Source of the DNA: Planctomycetaceae bacterium
GTDB taxonomy: Bacteria > Planctomycetota > Phycisphaerae > Tepidisphaerales > Tepidisphaeraceae
Direction: 5' to 3'
NCBI GenBank assembly: GCA_027487775.1
Contig: JAIYCY010000034.1
Span: 1 to 64,000, forward strand
DNA length: 64,000 nucleotides
Part shown: positions 26,169 to 34,842 of the stretch, one piece after another
Numbering within the stretch: the first letter of the stretch is position 1
Layout of the letters: each line of letters opens with the position of its first letter
Notes under the pieces: generated by a model
Database searches by the model: none
The model's input: only the letters and a program-made list of their open reading frames with translations
What the model was told of the DNA's origin: nothing
Made by a program: the position numbers and the translations under genes

Positions 26169-27371
26169 TTACTGAATGCTGCTCAGTTTCACCGGCGAGC
26201 GATCGCGGGCGGCGACCTCGATCGCCTCGAGCACCCGTTGCGTTTCGTACGCATCAGCAAAATCCGGCAGCGGAACTTCCGGCCTCTGCCCGCCTAGCAC
26301 TCGGAACATATCCACCGCCTGATTGACGAACGCGTGCTCATAGCCCAGCGGGTGCGCCGTCGGCCAGTAGGCGGCCTGATACGGATGCACGCCGGGCACG
26401 CTCGCCTGAATCTTGGTCCAGCCCTGCACATGCCGCGAGGCCGTCGCGTCGAAGTAATACAGGTTGTTCAGGTCTTCGAAATTGAAATACAAACTCCCCT
26501 TCTCGCCATTGATCTCCACGCCGTTCTTATTCTCGCGACCGGTCGCAAATCGCGTGGCCTCAAGACTAAACACACTTCCGCCGGTCAGATGTCCGATCGC
26601 CAGGATCGCGTCATCGACCGTGACTTTTCCCTTCTTTCCCGAAGACTTGGCCCCGCTGGCGATCCCCGCCCCGCCGGCCTCGGTGGGAATCGTTCGCTCC
26701 TTGATGAACGTCTGACTCAGCGCGCCGGTCACTTCGGAAAACTCCTCTCCGGTGATGAACCGCGCCATGTCGATCACATGTGCCCCCAGATCGCCGAGCG
26801 AACCCGAGCCGGCTTGCTTTTTGTCGAATCGCCAGATCAGCGGGATGTCAGGCGAGCTGGCCCAGCCCTGCAGGTAAAACGCGCGCACATGATAGATACG
26901 ACCAAGCCGACCCTCACGCGCAAGCTGATAAGCCGCCGCAACCGCAGGCACGCGACGATAGTTGTACCAGACGAACGTGCGACTCTTCTTCGCCTTCCGC
27001 GCCGCATCACGCATGAGCCTGGCATCACTCAGCGTGGCGGCGAGCGGCTTTTCGCACGCGACATGCTTGCCTGCATCAAGAGCTTCGAGGACGAACTCAA
27101 GATGTTTGTTGTTGGGCGTGGTCACATCGACAAGATCGATCGCCTCGTCGCGGATCGCACGCTTCCAATCCACGCTCGACTGTGCCCAGCCCCATCGCTC
27201 GGCAAAGCTCGCCACGCCCGCAGCATCACGCGCGACGATCGTGTGCATCACGGGCTCGACCGGTAGATCGAAAAACCGCGCGGCCTTCAGATACGCATTG
27301 CTATGCGCTCGGCCCATGAACTTCTGCCCGATCAGACACACATTCACACGCTTCGTCTTCGGCTTGGCCAT
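26169..27371 (-). CDS. Gfo/Idh/MocA-family oxidoreductase (400 aa)
   Basis: The Rossmann start VNVCLIGQKFMGRAHSNAYL and the catalytic EKP motif in ACEKPLAATL are clear. LGDLGAHVIDMARFITGEEF is the C-terminal-domain block with the active-site D/H. The dinucleotide loop reads GxKFMG, a known variant in planctomycete members of the family. Such proteins usually act on sugars or cyclitols, and the exact substrate is unknown. AAGGAG lies upstream. The second of two adjacent ATGs (27371) gives the better spacing. Confidence 0.9.
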   Translation of the reverse strand: MAKPKTKRVNVCLIGQKFMGRAHSNAYLKAARFFDLPVEPVMHTIVARDAAGVASFAERWGWAQSSVDWKRAIRDEAIDLVDVTTPNNKHLEFVLEALDAGKHVACEKPLAATLSDARLMRDAARKAKKSRTFVWYNYRRVPAVAAAYQLAREGRLGRIYHVRAFYLQGWASSPDIPLIWRFDKKQAGSGSLGDLGAHVIDMARFITGEEFSEVTGALSQTFIKERTIPTEAGGAGIASGAKSSGKKGKVTVDDAILAIGHLTGGSVFSLEATRFATGRENKNGVEINGEKGSLYFNFEDLNNLYYFDATASRHVQGWTKIQASVPGVHPYQAAYWPTAHPLGYEHAFVNQAVDMFRVLGGQRPEVPLPDFADAYETQRVLEAIEVAARDRSPVKLSSIQ

Positions 27372-27492
27372 CAAGGTGCTCCTTCAAAAAATACCCGCGA
27401 TCGGAAATGTAGATCAAAAGCCGATCGAGGCAAATGAAAACCGCACCCCGCGGAGTATGACAGACGAATCGACGTGCGTATGATCCAATGCC

Positions 27493-28020
27493 ATGCACGA
27501 CCCGATCGCATACCTCAAGCAAACGATCCGAAACATCCCCGACTTCCCACAGCCGGGCGTTTTGTTTCGCGATATCACGCCTCTGCTCGCCTCGCCGCGA
27601 GCGCTCGCGCTGTCGATCGAACTGATGGCAAACCCCTATCGCGGACGCAGCGTCGATCTGGTCATCGGCGCTGAGAGCCGTGGATTCATCTTCGGAACCG
27701 CCGTCGCGTGCGCGATCTCGGCGGGGTTCGGCATCATCCGCAAGCCCGGCAAACTCCCGTTCCAAAAAGTCAGCACGACCTATGAACTTGAATACGGAAA
27801 CGGCTCGCTCGAAATGCACATGGACACCATCCGACCCGGCGATCGCGTGGTGGTCGTCGATGACGTCCTCGCGACCGGCGGAACCATGAAAGCCTGCTGC
27901 GACCTCGTACGACAGTGCGGCGGGGCGATCGTCGGGGCGTGCACGCTCATCGAAATCAACGCGCTCAACGGCCGCAGCAAACTCGGTGACATCCCCGTGC
28001 ATTCCGTGCTCGTCTACTGA
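27493..28020 (+). CDS. apt: Adenine phosphoribosyltransferase (175 aa)
   Basis: The sequence DPIAYLKQTIRNIPDFPQPG and FRDITPLL are characteristic of Apt, as is GAESRGFIFG. The PRPP-binding loop VVVVDDVLATGGT spans residues 119-131. The enzyme salvages adenine to AMP using PRPP. Length is normal. The gene stands alone between a divergent oxidoreductase and a convergent MATE exporter. Confidence 0.97.
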   Translation: MHDPIAYLKQTIRNIPDFPQPGVLFRDITPLLASPRALALSIELMANPYRGRSVDLVIGAESRGFIFGTAVACAISAGFGIIRKPGKLPFQKVSTTYELEYGNGSLEMHMDTIRPGDRVVVVDDVLATGGTMKACCDLVRQCGGAIVGACTLIEINALNGRSKLGDIPVHSVLVY

Positions 28021-28061
28021 TCCGCAATCGCGATCCATACACGATCACGCTCTAATGAGCG

Positions 28062-28111
28062 ATCACGCTTCATGCGCAATCACGCTTCATGCGCAATCAC
28101 GCTTCATGCGC
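28062..28111. repeat. Tandem repeat, 3 x 17 bp, overlapping the 3' end of the MATE gene
   Basis: ATCACGCTTCATGCGCA repeats at 28062, 28079 and 28096. The third copy contains the stop codon and last codons of the MATE gene (stop 28097-28099), so the array extends outward from that stop. Confidence 0.9.
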
Positions 28112-29506
28112 GACTGCACCGCCGTGCCTCTGCAACTGCCTGCGTCCGCTCGTCCACGGACCGAATTGAAATCGTAGCAGCATGAAGATCCCCACCAGCG
28201 TGCCGTAGATGCACAACACCGTCCAAGGCCCGCCCGGGCCGAACTCGGGGAAATAAATCGTCGTCAGATACGCGGCCCCGACGGTCAGGCCCCAGTTCAG
28301 GCTGATCATCACGATGCTCGGCACGAGCGTATCGCCCGCCCCGCGCAGCCCGCCGGAATAGACGGCATACATCGCGTCGAGAATCTGATACGCCCCCATG
28401 AAAATCAGAATCCGCGCGCCGATGCGAATCACCTCCGCATCCTCCGTAAACAGCCGAATCAACGACTCGCCGAAAACCATCAGGCCCACGCCCACGCTGA
28501 CCATATACACAGACGCGACCGCAAAGCCCCAATGCGCACGTCGCCGCGCGCCAGACCAATCACCCGCGCCGATGTAACGACCCACCAAGGCCGTCACCGC
28601 ATGCGCCACGCCGATGGCAGGCATGAACGCGATCAGCATGTAACGGAACGCATAGTTGTTCCCCTGCATCGCAATCTCACCAAACTGCGCGATGACCCAA
28701 ACGTTAAACAGGCTCCACGCCATCACCTCCGCCGACAGCGCAAGGCCTGCGGGCGTGCCGAGCTTCAGCAGTTGGCCGAGCAGTTTCGGACGAAGCCTCG
28801 CATCGAACGGATGATACGTCCTGCGAATGTGGGCGCTTGCGACGAACGCCACCATCACCAGCAGCTCCGCGAGCATGGCCCCGACCGTCCCCCACGCCGC
28901 ACCCGCCACGCCCATCGCCGGCAGTCCGAGGTTGCCGTAGATCAAGATCCAATTCAGCCCCACATTCACCACGCATCCGACGATCGCGCTGACCAGCACC
29001 AGCGCCGCGCGATCGATCGATATCAGAAACTGACTCATCGCCGACTGCATCAGCTTCAGCACTGCCGCGCCGGTTAAAATCTGAAAATAAACCGCCTCGA
29101 GCTCTGCAAGCTCCGCGGCATGACCAAGTCGCAAAAACATCGGCTCGGCGAACGGCTGCATCAACTGCAGAAGAAGCCCGAATCCGATCGCAACATAAAT
29201 CCCCTGCCACATCACCTGCCCGCACGTTCGAAAATCCTTACGACCAAAGGCCTGACTCGAAAGCGCGTTGACCAACAGCAGGACGCCGAATCCGAACGAC
29301 AGAAACGAAAACTGCATCCCGCCAGCCTGACCCGCAGCCGTCGCCTCTCGATCGCCCACGCGACTGAGCATCAACGTATCCACAAACTGCAACAGCGTGT
29401 AGCTGGCCATCTGAGCGATCGTCGGGATCGCCAGAACAATCAGCTCGCGTAGCGGACTGACACGCTTCGTCGAATCCAATGTCAATGTGTGTTCCTGCAC
29501 CGTCAA
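28097..29506 (-). CDS. MATE-family multidrug/cation exporter (469 aa)
   Basis: About twelve hydrophobic helices occur in two homologous halves, with MATE hallmarks such as ELIVLAIPTIAQMAS in helix 1, VDTLMLSRVG in helix 2 and GALRGAGDT-like GGLRGAGDTLVPS in the second half. These proteins export drugs or metabolites in exchange for Na+ or H+. The start is TTG with AGGA upstream. The C-terminus ends HGGAVAHEA, the last residues being encoded by the tandem repeat. Confidence 0.92.
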   Translation of the reverse strand: MTVQEHTLTLDSTKRVSPLRELIVLAIPTIAQMASYTLLQFVDTLMLSRVGDREATAAGQAGGMQFSFLSFGFGVLLLVNALSSQAFGRKDFRTCGQVMWQGIYVAIGFGLLLQLMQPFAEPMFLRLGHAAELAELEAVYFQILTGAAVLKLMQSAMSQFLISIDRAALVLVSAIVGCVVNVGLNWILIYGNLGLPAMGVAGAAWGTVGAMLAELLVMVAFVASAHIRRTYHPFDARLRPKLLGQLLKLGTPAGLALSAEVMAWSLFNVWVIAQFGEIAMQGNNYAFRYMLIAFMPAIGVAHAVTALVGRYIGAGDWSGARRRAHWGFAVASVYMVSVGVGLMVFGESLIRLFTEDAEVIRIGARILIFMGAYQILDAMYAVYSGGLRGAGDTLVPSIVMISLNWGLTVGAAYLTTIYFPEFGPGGPWTVLCIYGTLVGIFMLLRFQFGPWTSGRRQLQRHGGAVAHEA

Positions 29507-29586
29507 TTGATCCTAACCATTTGTTGTCGCTTGTCTCTGGATGCAAAGCGTCTATCCTTGAGCGTCTAGATCAGGAGATGTCAACG

Positions 29587-29991
29587 ATGGGTGTGATTCA
29601 GATCGACGATGATTGGAAGCGACAGGCACAGGAAGAAAAGCAGCGCCTCGCCGAGCAAGCCGCCGAACGCTCCGCAAACGCCGAACGCGAGGCTGCGTCA
29701 CGCGCTGAATCCTCACGCTCGGATGCCCCGCGCGCCCGCGACCTTCCGCCCGCCAACCTCGAAGGACTCGTCTCCACGCTACTGACACAGGCCTATTACT
29801 ACCTCGGAGAAATGGGCGAAGAACAAATGCCCGTCGATCTGGATATGGCCCGGTATCAACTCGATCTGCTCGGCGTGATTGACGAAAAGACACGCGGCAA
29901 CCTCTCGCCCGACGAGCAACAAGCCCTCGACGCCGGCCTTTACGACCTCCGCTCGCGCTACGTGTCCGTCGCCACACAGATGATCCGCTGA
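29587..29991 (+). CDS. DUF1844 protein (134 aa)
   Basis: A charged coiled-coil N-terminus (DDWKRQAQEEKQRLAEQAAE) precedes the DUF1844 core: LEGLVSTLLTQAYYYLGE, then DLDMARYQLDLLGVIDEKTRGNLS and a closing helix LYDLRSRYV. The role of the family is unknown. I chose ATG 29587 because AGGAG then sits 9 nt upstream. At ATG 29578 the AGGAG would touch the start. The 3' end overlaps that of the convergent gene by 34 nt. Confidence 0.88.
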   Translation: MGVIQIDDDWKRQAQEEKQRLAEQAAERSANAEREAASRAESSRSDAPRARDLPPANLEGLVSTLLTQAYYYLGEMGEEQMPVDLDMARYQLDLLGVIDEKTRGNLSPDEQQALDAGLYDLRSRYVSVATQMIR

Positions 29992-31865
29992 ATCAGTCGG
30001 CTCGTGATCGACAGTCGCCCCTGATGTCTCGATTCGATCGTCTGGCCCGTCCACGCATCCAGCATCGCTCGCCCCATCGTCCGCACCGGATGATGTTTCA
30101 GCCCCGCCCACACATCGACCAGTCGGCCCGAGGTATCGATCACATGGTCGAACGTCCGCACATCCTTGATCGGTCCGCGCCAGACGTTCGAAAGTTCCGG
30201 TTCGTCCTGCCAGCCTTCGCCCCAAATCTGAAAGCCCGACCGCTCACGCGATAGCCGCTTCGCTGTCGCGCGGGCCAGGACTGGGATCACACGTCGCAAC
30301 ATCAGCAGGTCGAGCGGCAGCGTGTCGGGATCGATGCTGAATCGCCGCGCTTCACGCTTCAGCCAATCAACAGCCCCTACCGATCTCGCCTGCTCGCCAT
30401 GCGTGATCACCTTCTCGAGATGATCCCACAATAGTCGATGCGTTGAGAATCGTTCAATCGATTCAGGCACGACGTCCGGCTGACGATCCATCAAAAGTAC
30501 CGTCGGCCCGCGGCTCGTGGGCTTCGCCGCCGTCGCAACAAGCGAATCCTGATCGACATCTCGCACATCAATCGCTCGCACATCGATCGTCCGACGCTCT
30601 CCCCACGTCGCAAGCGCCAAGGTCAGCAGATCTGCATTCATCACGACCACGCGATCACGTGACCGCTCGTCAGCCGCGTCCGACGGCGCGCGCGGCACTC
30701 GCGATTGAGCAAAACACATCCACGGAACCGTGGCCGGCAAAAAACCCGGATGCTCCGCCCGCCCGAAATCGGCACTGAACACAACATCCGCATCCACCGC
30801 ACACTTCGCAAGCTGTGCCGGCGACCGCTCGATCGGATGCGCAAGATCGACCTTAACGCCCATCGGCGAGAATTCAGGTTCCAGTTCGGACGCCTGTTCT
30901 TCAGTCAGCTCAACGTTCCACAACCGCATCGAAGCATCGTTCCATAACGCAAATCGACTGCTACCCATCAAAAGCACGCTCTTCGCGGGCCTCAGCGGCG
31001 ACCGATCTGACGTCGTGATCGACGACAGGCGCACCGCCAATCGCTCGGCCGCGCTGGCGATGATCGGCTGCGCAAGCGATTGGATCCGGTCCGAGATGTC
31101 GCTCGGGGTCGAACCGACCCGCACGAATCGAGTTGGGATCGGCAATTCGATCGGCGACTCAAAAAGCTCCGCGAGCTGCTCACCCCAACGCAGCCCGGCA
31201 CAAATCCGAAGTCGCCCGCGCGAAAGCTCCTCCGACACATCCACCAGCGACAAATGGTGGCCAATCGACTCATCCTCCGGCAGGATCACCAGCAGCATCT
31301 GATCAACAGACAACTTGTCGAGCAACACACGCGTAACCTGCGGATGAATCGGCGCAATCAACACCGCCGCCGGCACCGAAACATCCACTCGCGCTAGCGC
31401 ACACTCCGCCGCCCGTCGCGGAACCGACGTCCCGCCGAGCCAACTCGTCTCGATGACACTCCAATCGCCTCCGCCGCTCCCGTCGCCTCCGCCGCTCCCG
31501 TCACATTCGCCGCTCCCGTCACATTCGCCGCTCAAGTCGCATTCAAGGTCAGGCGGGCCCGAACACTTCCGTTCGGTCCTTGCAACTGCCCGCCTTGCAC
31601 TGATGACATCCTCTTCGGCATCCGAAAAATCCTCGACACGGACCGACAGCGAACCGTCGCGCGCGATCGCATACACGCCCGACGGAATCTCGTCGGGGAT
31701 CAATTGCCTCAGCCACGGACAATGCTCCACGATCGCGCAGCGATTTCTTTCAAAGAGTCCTGCGACGAGTCCCGCGACACGCGAGATCACCCCTGCATCC
31801 TGAATCGGACGCATGCCGCCGGACGGATCATCAAACGAACATGCCTCGAGCAGAGAGTCGATCAC
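29958..31865 (-). CDS. Unrecognised 635-aa protein, possibly a divergent CgeB-like glycosyltransferase
   Basis: I do not recognise a firm family. The N-terminal 90 residues are globular. A low-complexity spacer rich in Gly, Ser, Asp and Cys (about 105-133) follows. The middle third has alternating strands and helices with VLLMGSSRFALW. Near the C-terminus, FQIWGEGWQDEPELSNVWRG and LKHHPVRTMGRAMLDAW are reminiscent of the CgeB-type GT-B ending (a gWG-like strand, then HH and a conserved R before a helix). GTG at 31865 has AAGGGG upstream. Codon use is like its neighbours, so I believe it is a real gene. Confidence 0.6.
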   Translation of the reverse strand: MIDSLLEACSFDDPSGGMRPIQDAGVISRVAGLVAGLFERNRCAIVEHCPWLRQLIPDEIPSGVYAIARDGSLSVRVEDFSDAEEDVISARRAVARTERKCSGPPDLECDLSGECDGSGECDGSGGGDGSGGGDWSVIETSWLGGTSVPRRAAECALARVDVSVPAAVLIAPIHPQVTRVLLDKLSVDQMLLVILPEDESIGHHLSLVDVSEELSRGRLRICAGLRWGEQLAELFESPIELPIPTRFVRVGSTPSDISDRIQSLAQPIIASAAERLAVRLSSITTSDRSPLRPAKSVLLMGSSRFALWNDASMRLWNVELTEEQASELEPEFSPMGVKVDLAHPIERSPAQLAKCAVDADVVFSADFGRAEHPGFLPATVPWMCFAQSRVPRAPSDAADERSRDRVVVMNADLLTLALATWGERRTIDVRAIDVRDVDQDSLVATAAKPTSRGPTVLLMDRQPDVVPESIERFSTHRLLWDHLEKVITHGEQARSVGAVDWLKREARRFSIDPDTLPLDLLMLRRVIPVLARATAKRLSRERSGFQIWGEGWQDEPELSNVWRGPIKDVRTFDHVIDTSGRLVDVWAGLKHHPVRTMGRAMLDAWTGQTIESRHQGRLSITSRLIQRIICVATDT

Positions 31866-31910
31866 ATTCCCCTTATCGGACGAATGCGATCCAGAACTTC
31901 AGTTCTCCGA

Positions 31911-33446
31911 TCAAACGTCAAAGCTCACGCCCTGGGCGAGCGGCAACGCGTCGGAGTAGTTGATCGTGTTGGTGGTGCGTCGCATGTAGGCCTTCCACGA
32001 ATCACTGCCCGATTCGCGACCTCCGCCGGTCTCCTTTTCTCCGCCGAAGGCCCCACCGATCTCTGCGCCGCTGGTCCCGATGTTGACGTTGGCGATCCCG
32101 CAATCAGAGCCCGCCGGGCTCATAAAGCGCTCCGCCTCACGCACGTCGGTGGTGAAGATCGCGCTGCTGAGCCCCTGCGGAACGCCGTTCTGAATTGCGA
32201 TCGCTTCGTCGAGCGTCTTGTACTTAAGCACATAAAGAATCGGCGCGAACGTCTCATGTTGAACCACCTCCGCGTGCGGATCGATTCCTTCAACGATCGC
32301 CGGCCTTACATAAAATCCCCCGGCGGGCACGCCTTCGGTCACACGAGACCCGTCGTGAACGCTCGCGCCAACCTTCCTTGCACTTTCGATCGCCTTCTGC
32401 ATACCGGAAAAACTCATCTCGTCGACGAGCGGCCCCAGCAACGTCCCCGCCGTGCGCGGATCGCCAACCTTCAGCTTACCTGCGATGGCCTTGATGCGTG
32501 GAATCAACCGGTCGTAGACCGATTCATGAACGATCAATCGGCGCAGCGTCGTGCAGCGCTGACCCGCCGTACCGAAGGCGGCAAACGTGATCGCACGGAC
32601 CGCCAATTCAAGATCCGCACTCGGCGCGACGATCATCGCATTGTTACCGCCGAGCTCGAGGATCGTCCGACCGAGTCGCGCGCCGACGACTTCGCCCACG
32701 CGCTTGCCCATGCGTGTCGAGCCCGTCGCACTCACCAGCGGCACACGACGATCCGACGCAAGCGCCTCACCCGCATCGCGACCGCCGACAACAAGACCCA
32801 GCAAGCCGTCCGGGATGTTCAGGTCGGTCGAAGCCAGAGCGACATCGCTGACCAGTCGATGCGTCGCGACGGCGGTCAGAGGCGTCTTCTCGCTCGGCTT
32901 CCACACCACCGCATCACCGCAGACAAGCGCGAGCATCGCATTCCAAGCCCAGACGGCAACGGGAAAATTAAACGCACTGATCACGCCAACCACGCCGATC
33001 GGATGCCACTGTTCCATCATGCGATGCCCCGGACGCTCACTCGCGATCGTCAGGCCATGCAGTTGCCGCGACAGGCCGACAGCAAAGTCGCAAATGTCGA
33101 TCATCTCCTGCACCTCGCCGAGCGATTCGCTGGTGATCTTGCCCGCCTCGATCGTCACCAGTTCGGCAAGATCGGCTTTACGTTCACGCAGCTTCTGTCC
33201 GATGCGTCGAACGAATTCACCTCGCACCGGCGCCGGCACAACGCGCCATTTCAAAAACGCCTGATGCGCCGCCTCGATCACGCGACAAACATCGCCAGCA
33301 TTCGCGCCAGTCACCGTTGTCGTCATCGAACCGTCGATCGGACTCGCGGCTACGATCGACTCGCCCGACCCACGCAAAAACGTGCGCCCGACGGCCACAC
33401 CCGCTTGTGGATTTTCAATGCCGAATGACTTCATCACACTGTTCAT
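31911..33446 (-). CDS. ALDH7-type aldehyde dehydrogenase, probable L-piperidine-6-carboxylate/aminoadipate-semialdehyde dehydrogenase (511 aa)
   Basis: The catalytic cysteine lies in FGTAGQRCTTLRRL and the general-base glutamate in LELGGNNA. The ending GGEKETGGGRESGSDSWKAY and the TNTINYS that follows are distinctive of family 7 (antiquitin), whose members oxidise alpha-aminoadipate semialdehyde in lysine breakdown or similar aldehydes. SAFNFPVAVWAWN is the usual cofactor-domain block. ATG 33446 with GGAG upstream gives the family's normal length. The frame extends 49 codons further upstream without support. No lysine-catabolic partner lies next to it. Confidence 0.9.
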   Translation of the reverse strand: MNSVMKSFGIENPQAGVAVGRTFLRGSGESIVAASPIDGSMTTTVTGANAGDVCRVIEAAHQAFLKWRVVPAPVRGEFVRRIGQKLRERKADLAELVTIEAGKITSESLGEVQEMIDICDFAVGLSRQLHGLTIASERPGHRMMEQWHPIGVVGVISAFNFPVAVWAWNAMLALVCGDAVVWKPSEKTPLTAVATHRLVSDVALASTDLNIPDGLLGLVVGGRDAGEALASDRRVPLVSATGSTRMGKRVGEVVGARLGRTILELGGNNAMIVAPSADLELAVRAITFAAFGTAGQRCTTLRRLIVHESVYDRLIPRIKAIAGKLKVGDPRTAGTLLGPLVDEMSFSGMQKAIESARKVGASVHDGSRVTEGVPAGGFYVRPAIVEGIDPHAEVVQHETFAPILYVLKYKTLDEAIAIQNGVPQGLSSAIFTTDVREAERFMSPAGSDCGIANVNIGTSGAEIGGAFGGEKETGGGRESGSDSWKAYMRRTTNTINYSDALPLAQGVSFDV

Positions 33447-33671
33447 GTTGGTTCTACTCCGATTGTTTGACCGACAAAGACCAGCTGATCTTATCTGAGT
33501 CCGGCCCGGTTTCCGAACCCGGCTTTGCCCGGAGATGCGTATCTCAACCGATGCCCTGCAGAGTGCTTGATTCGACACGCGAAACAAGAACAATCCGCCG
33601 GCATGCCATCGATCAACTGGGGTTCGTCGGGACGCTCGCGCAGCCGTCGTTCAGCATCACGTCCGGGCTGG

Positions 33672-34277
33672 ATGGGGAAAATCGCGCTCTTGGTCAGCCT
33701 CGGCAATCTGCTCATGCGGATTTATCGCTCGTTTAAGGGCAAAGGAACATCCACCCGCTCCGGCGACGGACGCTCCGCTCCGCCCGGATCGGCTCCACCC
33801 AAGGCCGGCTCCGGCAAATCCGCACGTGAATGGAAGCCCGACGACGGTCCTTCAAACTCCGCCACCAACGCCCCGCCGATGCCGCGCCGATCCGGCGGCG
33901 TCGCCCCAGACGCCCCGTCCGCTCCCGTCGCCGCAGGATCAGACGGCGGGATCGGAACACTCTTCAAGCAACAGAAATCCGAAGTCCAGGTCCAAGCGTC
34001 AGGCGAAGTCGTTCACATCCTGCCGGACGACGACTACGACCTCGACGGTTCCGGGCGACATCAAAACTTTCTGGTCGAACTCATGGGCGGATTGACCGTC
34101 AAAATCGCCCACAACCTCGCTTTCGGACGTGCGCCGATCAACAAGGGCGACTTCGTCAGCTTTCGCGGAGAGTACATCTACAACGAAAAGGGCGGGGTCG
34201 TCCACTGGACACACCACGATCCCAAAGGATGGCACGAAGACGGCTGGATCGAACACAACGGCACACGTTACGGATGA
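33672..34277 (+). CDS. DUF3465 protein with membrane-proximal N-terminus (201 aa)
   Basis: After MGKIALLVSLGNLLMRIYRS and a disordered Pro/Ser/Gly-rich linker of about 90 residues comes a compact C-terminal domain. It reads GEVVHILPDDDYDLDGSGRH and QNFLVELMGGLTVKIAHNLA, then GDFVSFRGEYIYNEKGGVVH, WTHHDPKGWHEDGWI. This is the DUF3465 pattern (OB-like fold, with conserved HN, GEY and HWTHHDP). The family has no established function. The start at 33672 is chosen because the upstream part of the frame overlaps the divergent ALDH promoter area. Confidence 0.87.
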   Translation: MGKIALLVSLGNLLMRIYRSFKGKGTSTRSGDGRSAPPGSAPPKAGSGKSAREWKPDDGPSNSATNAPPMPRRSGGVAPDAPSAPVAAGSDGGIGTLFKQQKSEVQVQASGEVVHILPDDDYDLDGSGRHQNFLVELMGGLTVKIAHNLAFGRAPINKGDFVSFRGEYIYNEKGGVVHWTHHDPKGWHEDGWIEHNGTRYG

Positions 34278-34842
34278 TTGAACAAAGGGCAGCGGGTTCG
34301 AATCCCATCGCTCGGCGGTTACGCAGGTGATGGAAATCAAAACAAAATCCCGCGGGCAATCTTTGCGCCTCGCCCTTGGCATCAAATGCGAAACGGTATT
34401 ATCAGCCACGCGTCCGGGCGCGAATTCTGCGGTGCAGTGCGCTAAAGTTTGCGCGGCCATCGGTACGAAACTTACATCGGACACTGCGACATCGACCCGA
34501 ACGCCGCGTCGCTCTCAGGAGCTGAAGAGGCGAATTCAAATGGGTCGATCGAGCGGTGCCGATCCACGGACGGATCGGTGAAGCGAGTCGACAGGGATGT
34601 TGGCGTGCCGGGCGTGTCCTATGCCCGTGCCGTTGCCCTTCTATTCGCCCCATCCACAAACAATGCCGACGGGGATCCTCGGCGGTTCGCTTGAGCAGTC
34701 TGCTCCGTGACGGTTCACGGATGCCGACGCCCGGTCTGAAGCCGGCGCGCTCGGCACGTTGATGCTGCTTGGTGGGCCAACGCACGAAAGTGACGGTCGC
34801 GCACGGATTCGCGCACCGTTTATCTCCATCACGGAGGATCGC
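34278..34842. other. Long non-coding stretch upstream of flagellin
   Basis: This spacer of 565 bp should contain the flagellin promoter and leader. I looked for sigma-28 (TAAA ... GCCGATAA) and sigma-54 (GG ... GC) elements. TAAAGTTT at 34443 lacks a matching -10, and a GGCACG near 34750 has the wrong spacing. Open frames here carry no recognisable domains. A fragment resembling a tRNA T-arm near 34294 has no cloverleaf around it. Confidence 0.45.

Noticed and set aside
31704-33428. 574-codon plus-strand frame opposite the ALDH7 gene
   Set aside because: It covers the conserved dehydrogenase on the other strand and reads as Arg/His-rich shadow sequence.
34285-34315. Sequence resembling a tRNA T-arm (GGGTTCGAATCCC) downstream of DUF3465
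   Set aside because: Acceptor, D and anticodon arms cannot be drawn upstream, as that sequence is the coding end of DUF3465. It may be a chance match or a decayed fragment, not a tRNA gene.
34441-34470. Possible sigma-28 flagellin promoter (TAAAGTTT)
   Set aside because: The -10 half (GCCGATAA) is not present at the right distance and the site is about 400 bp from the flagellin start.
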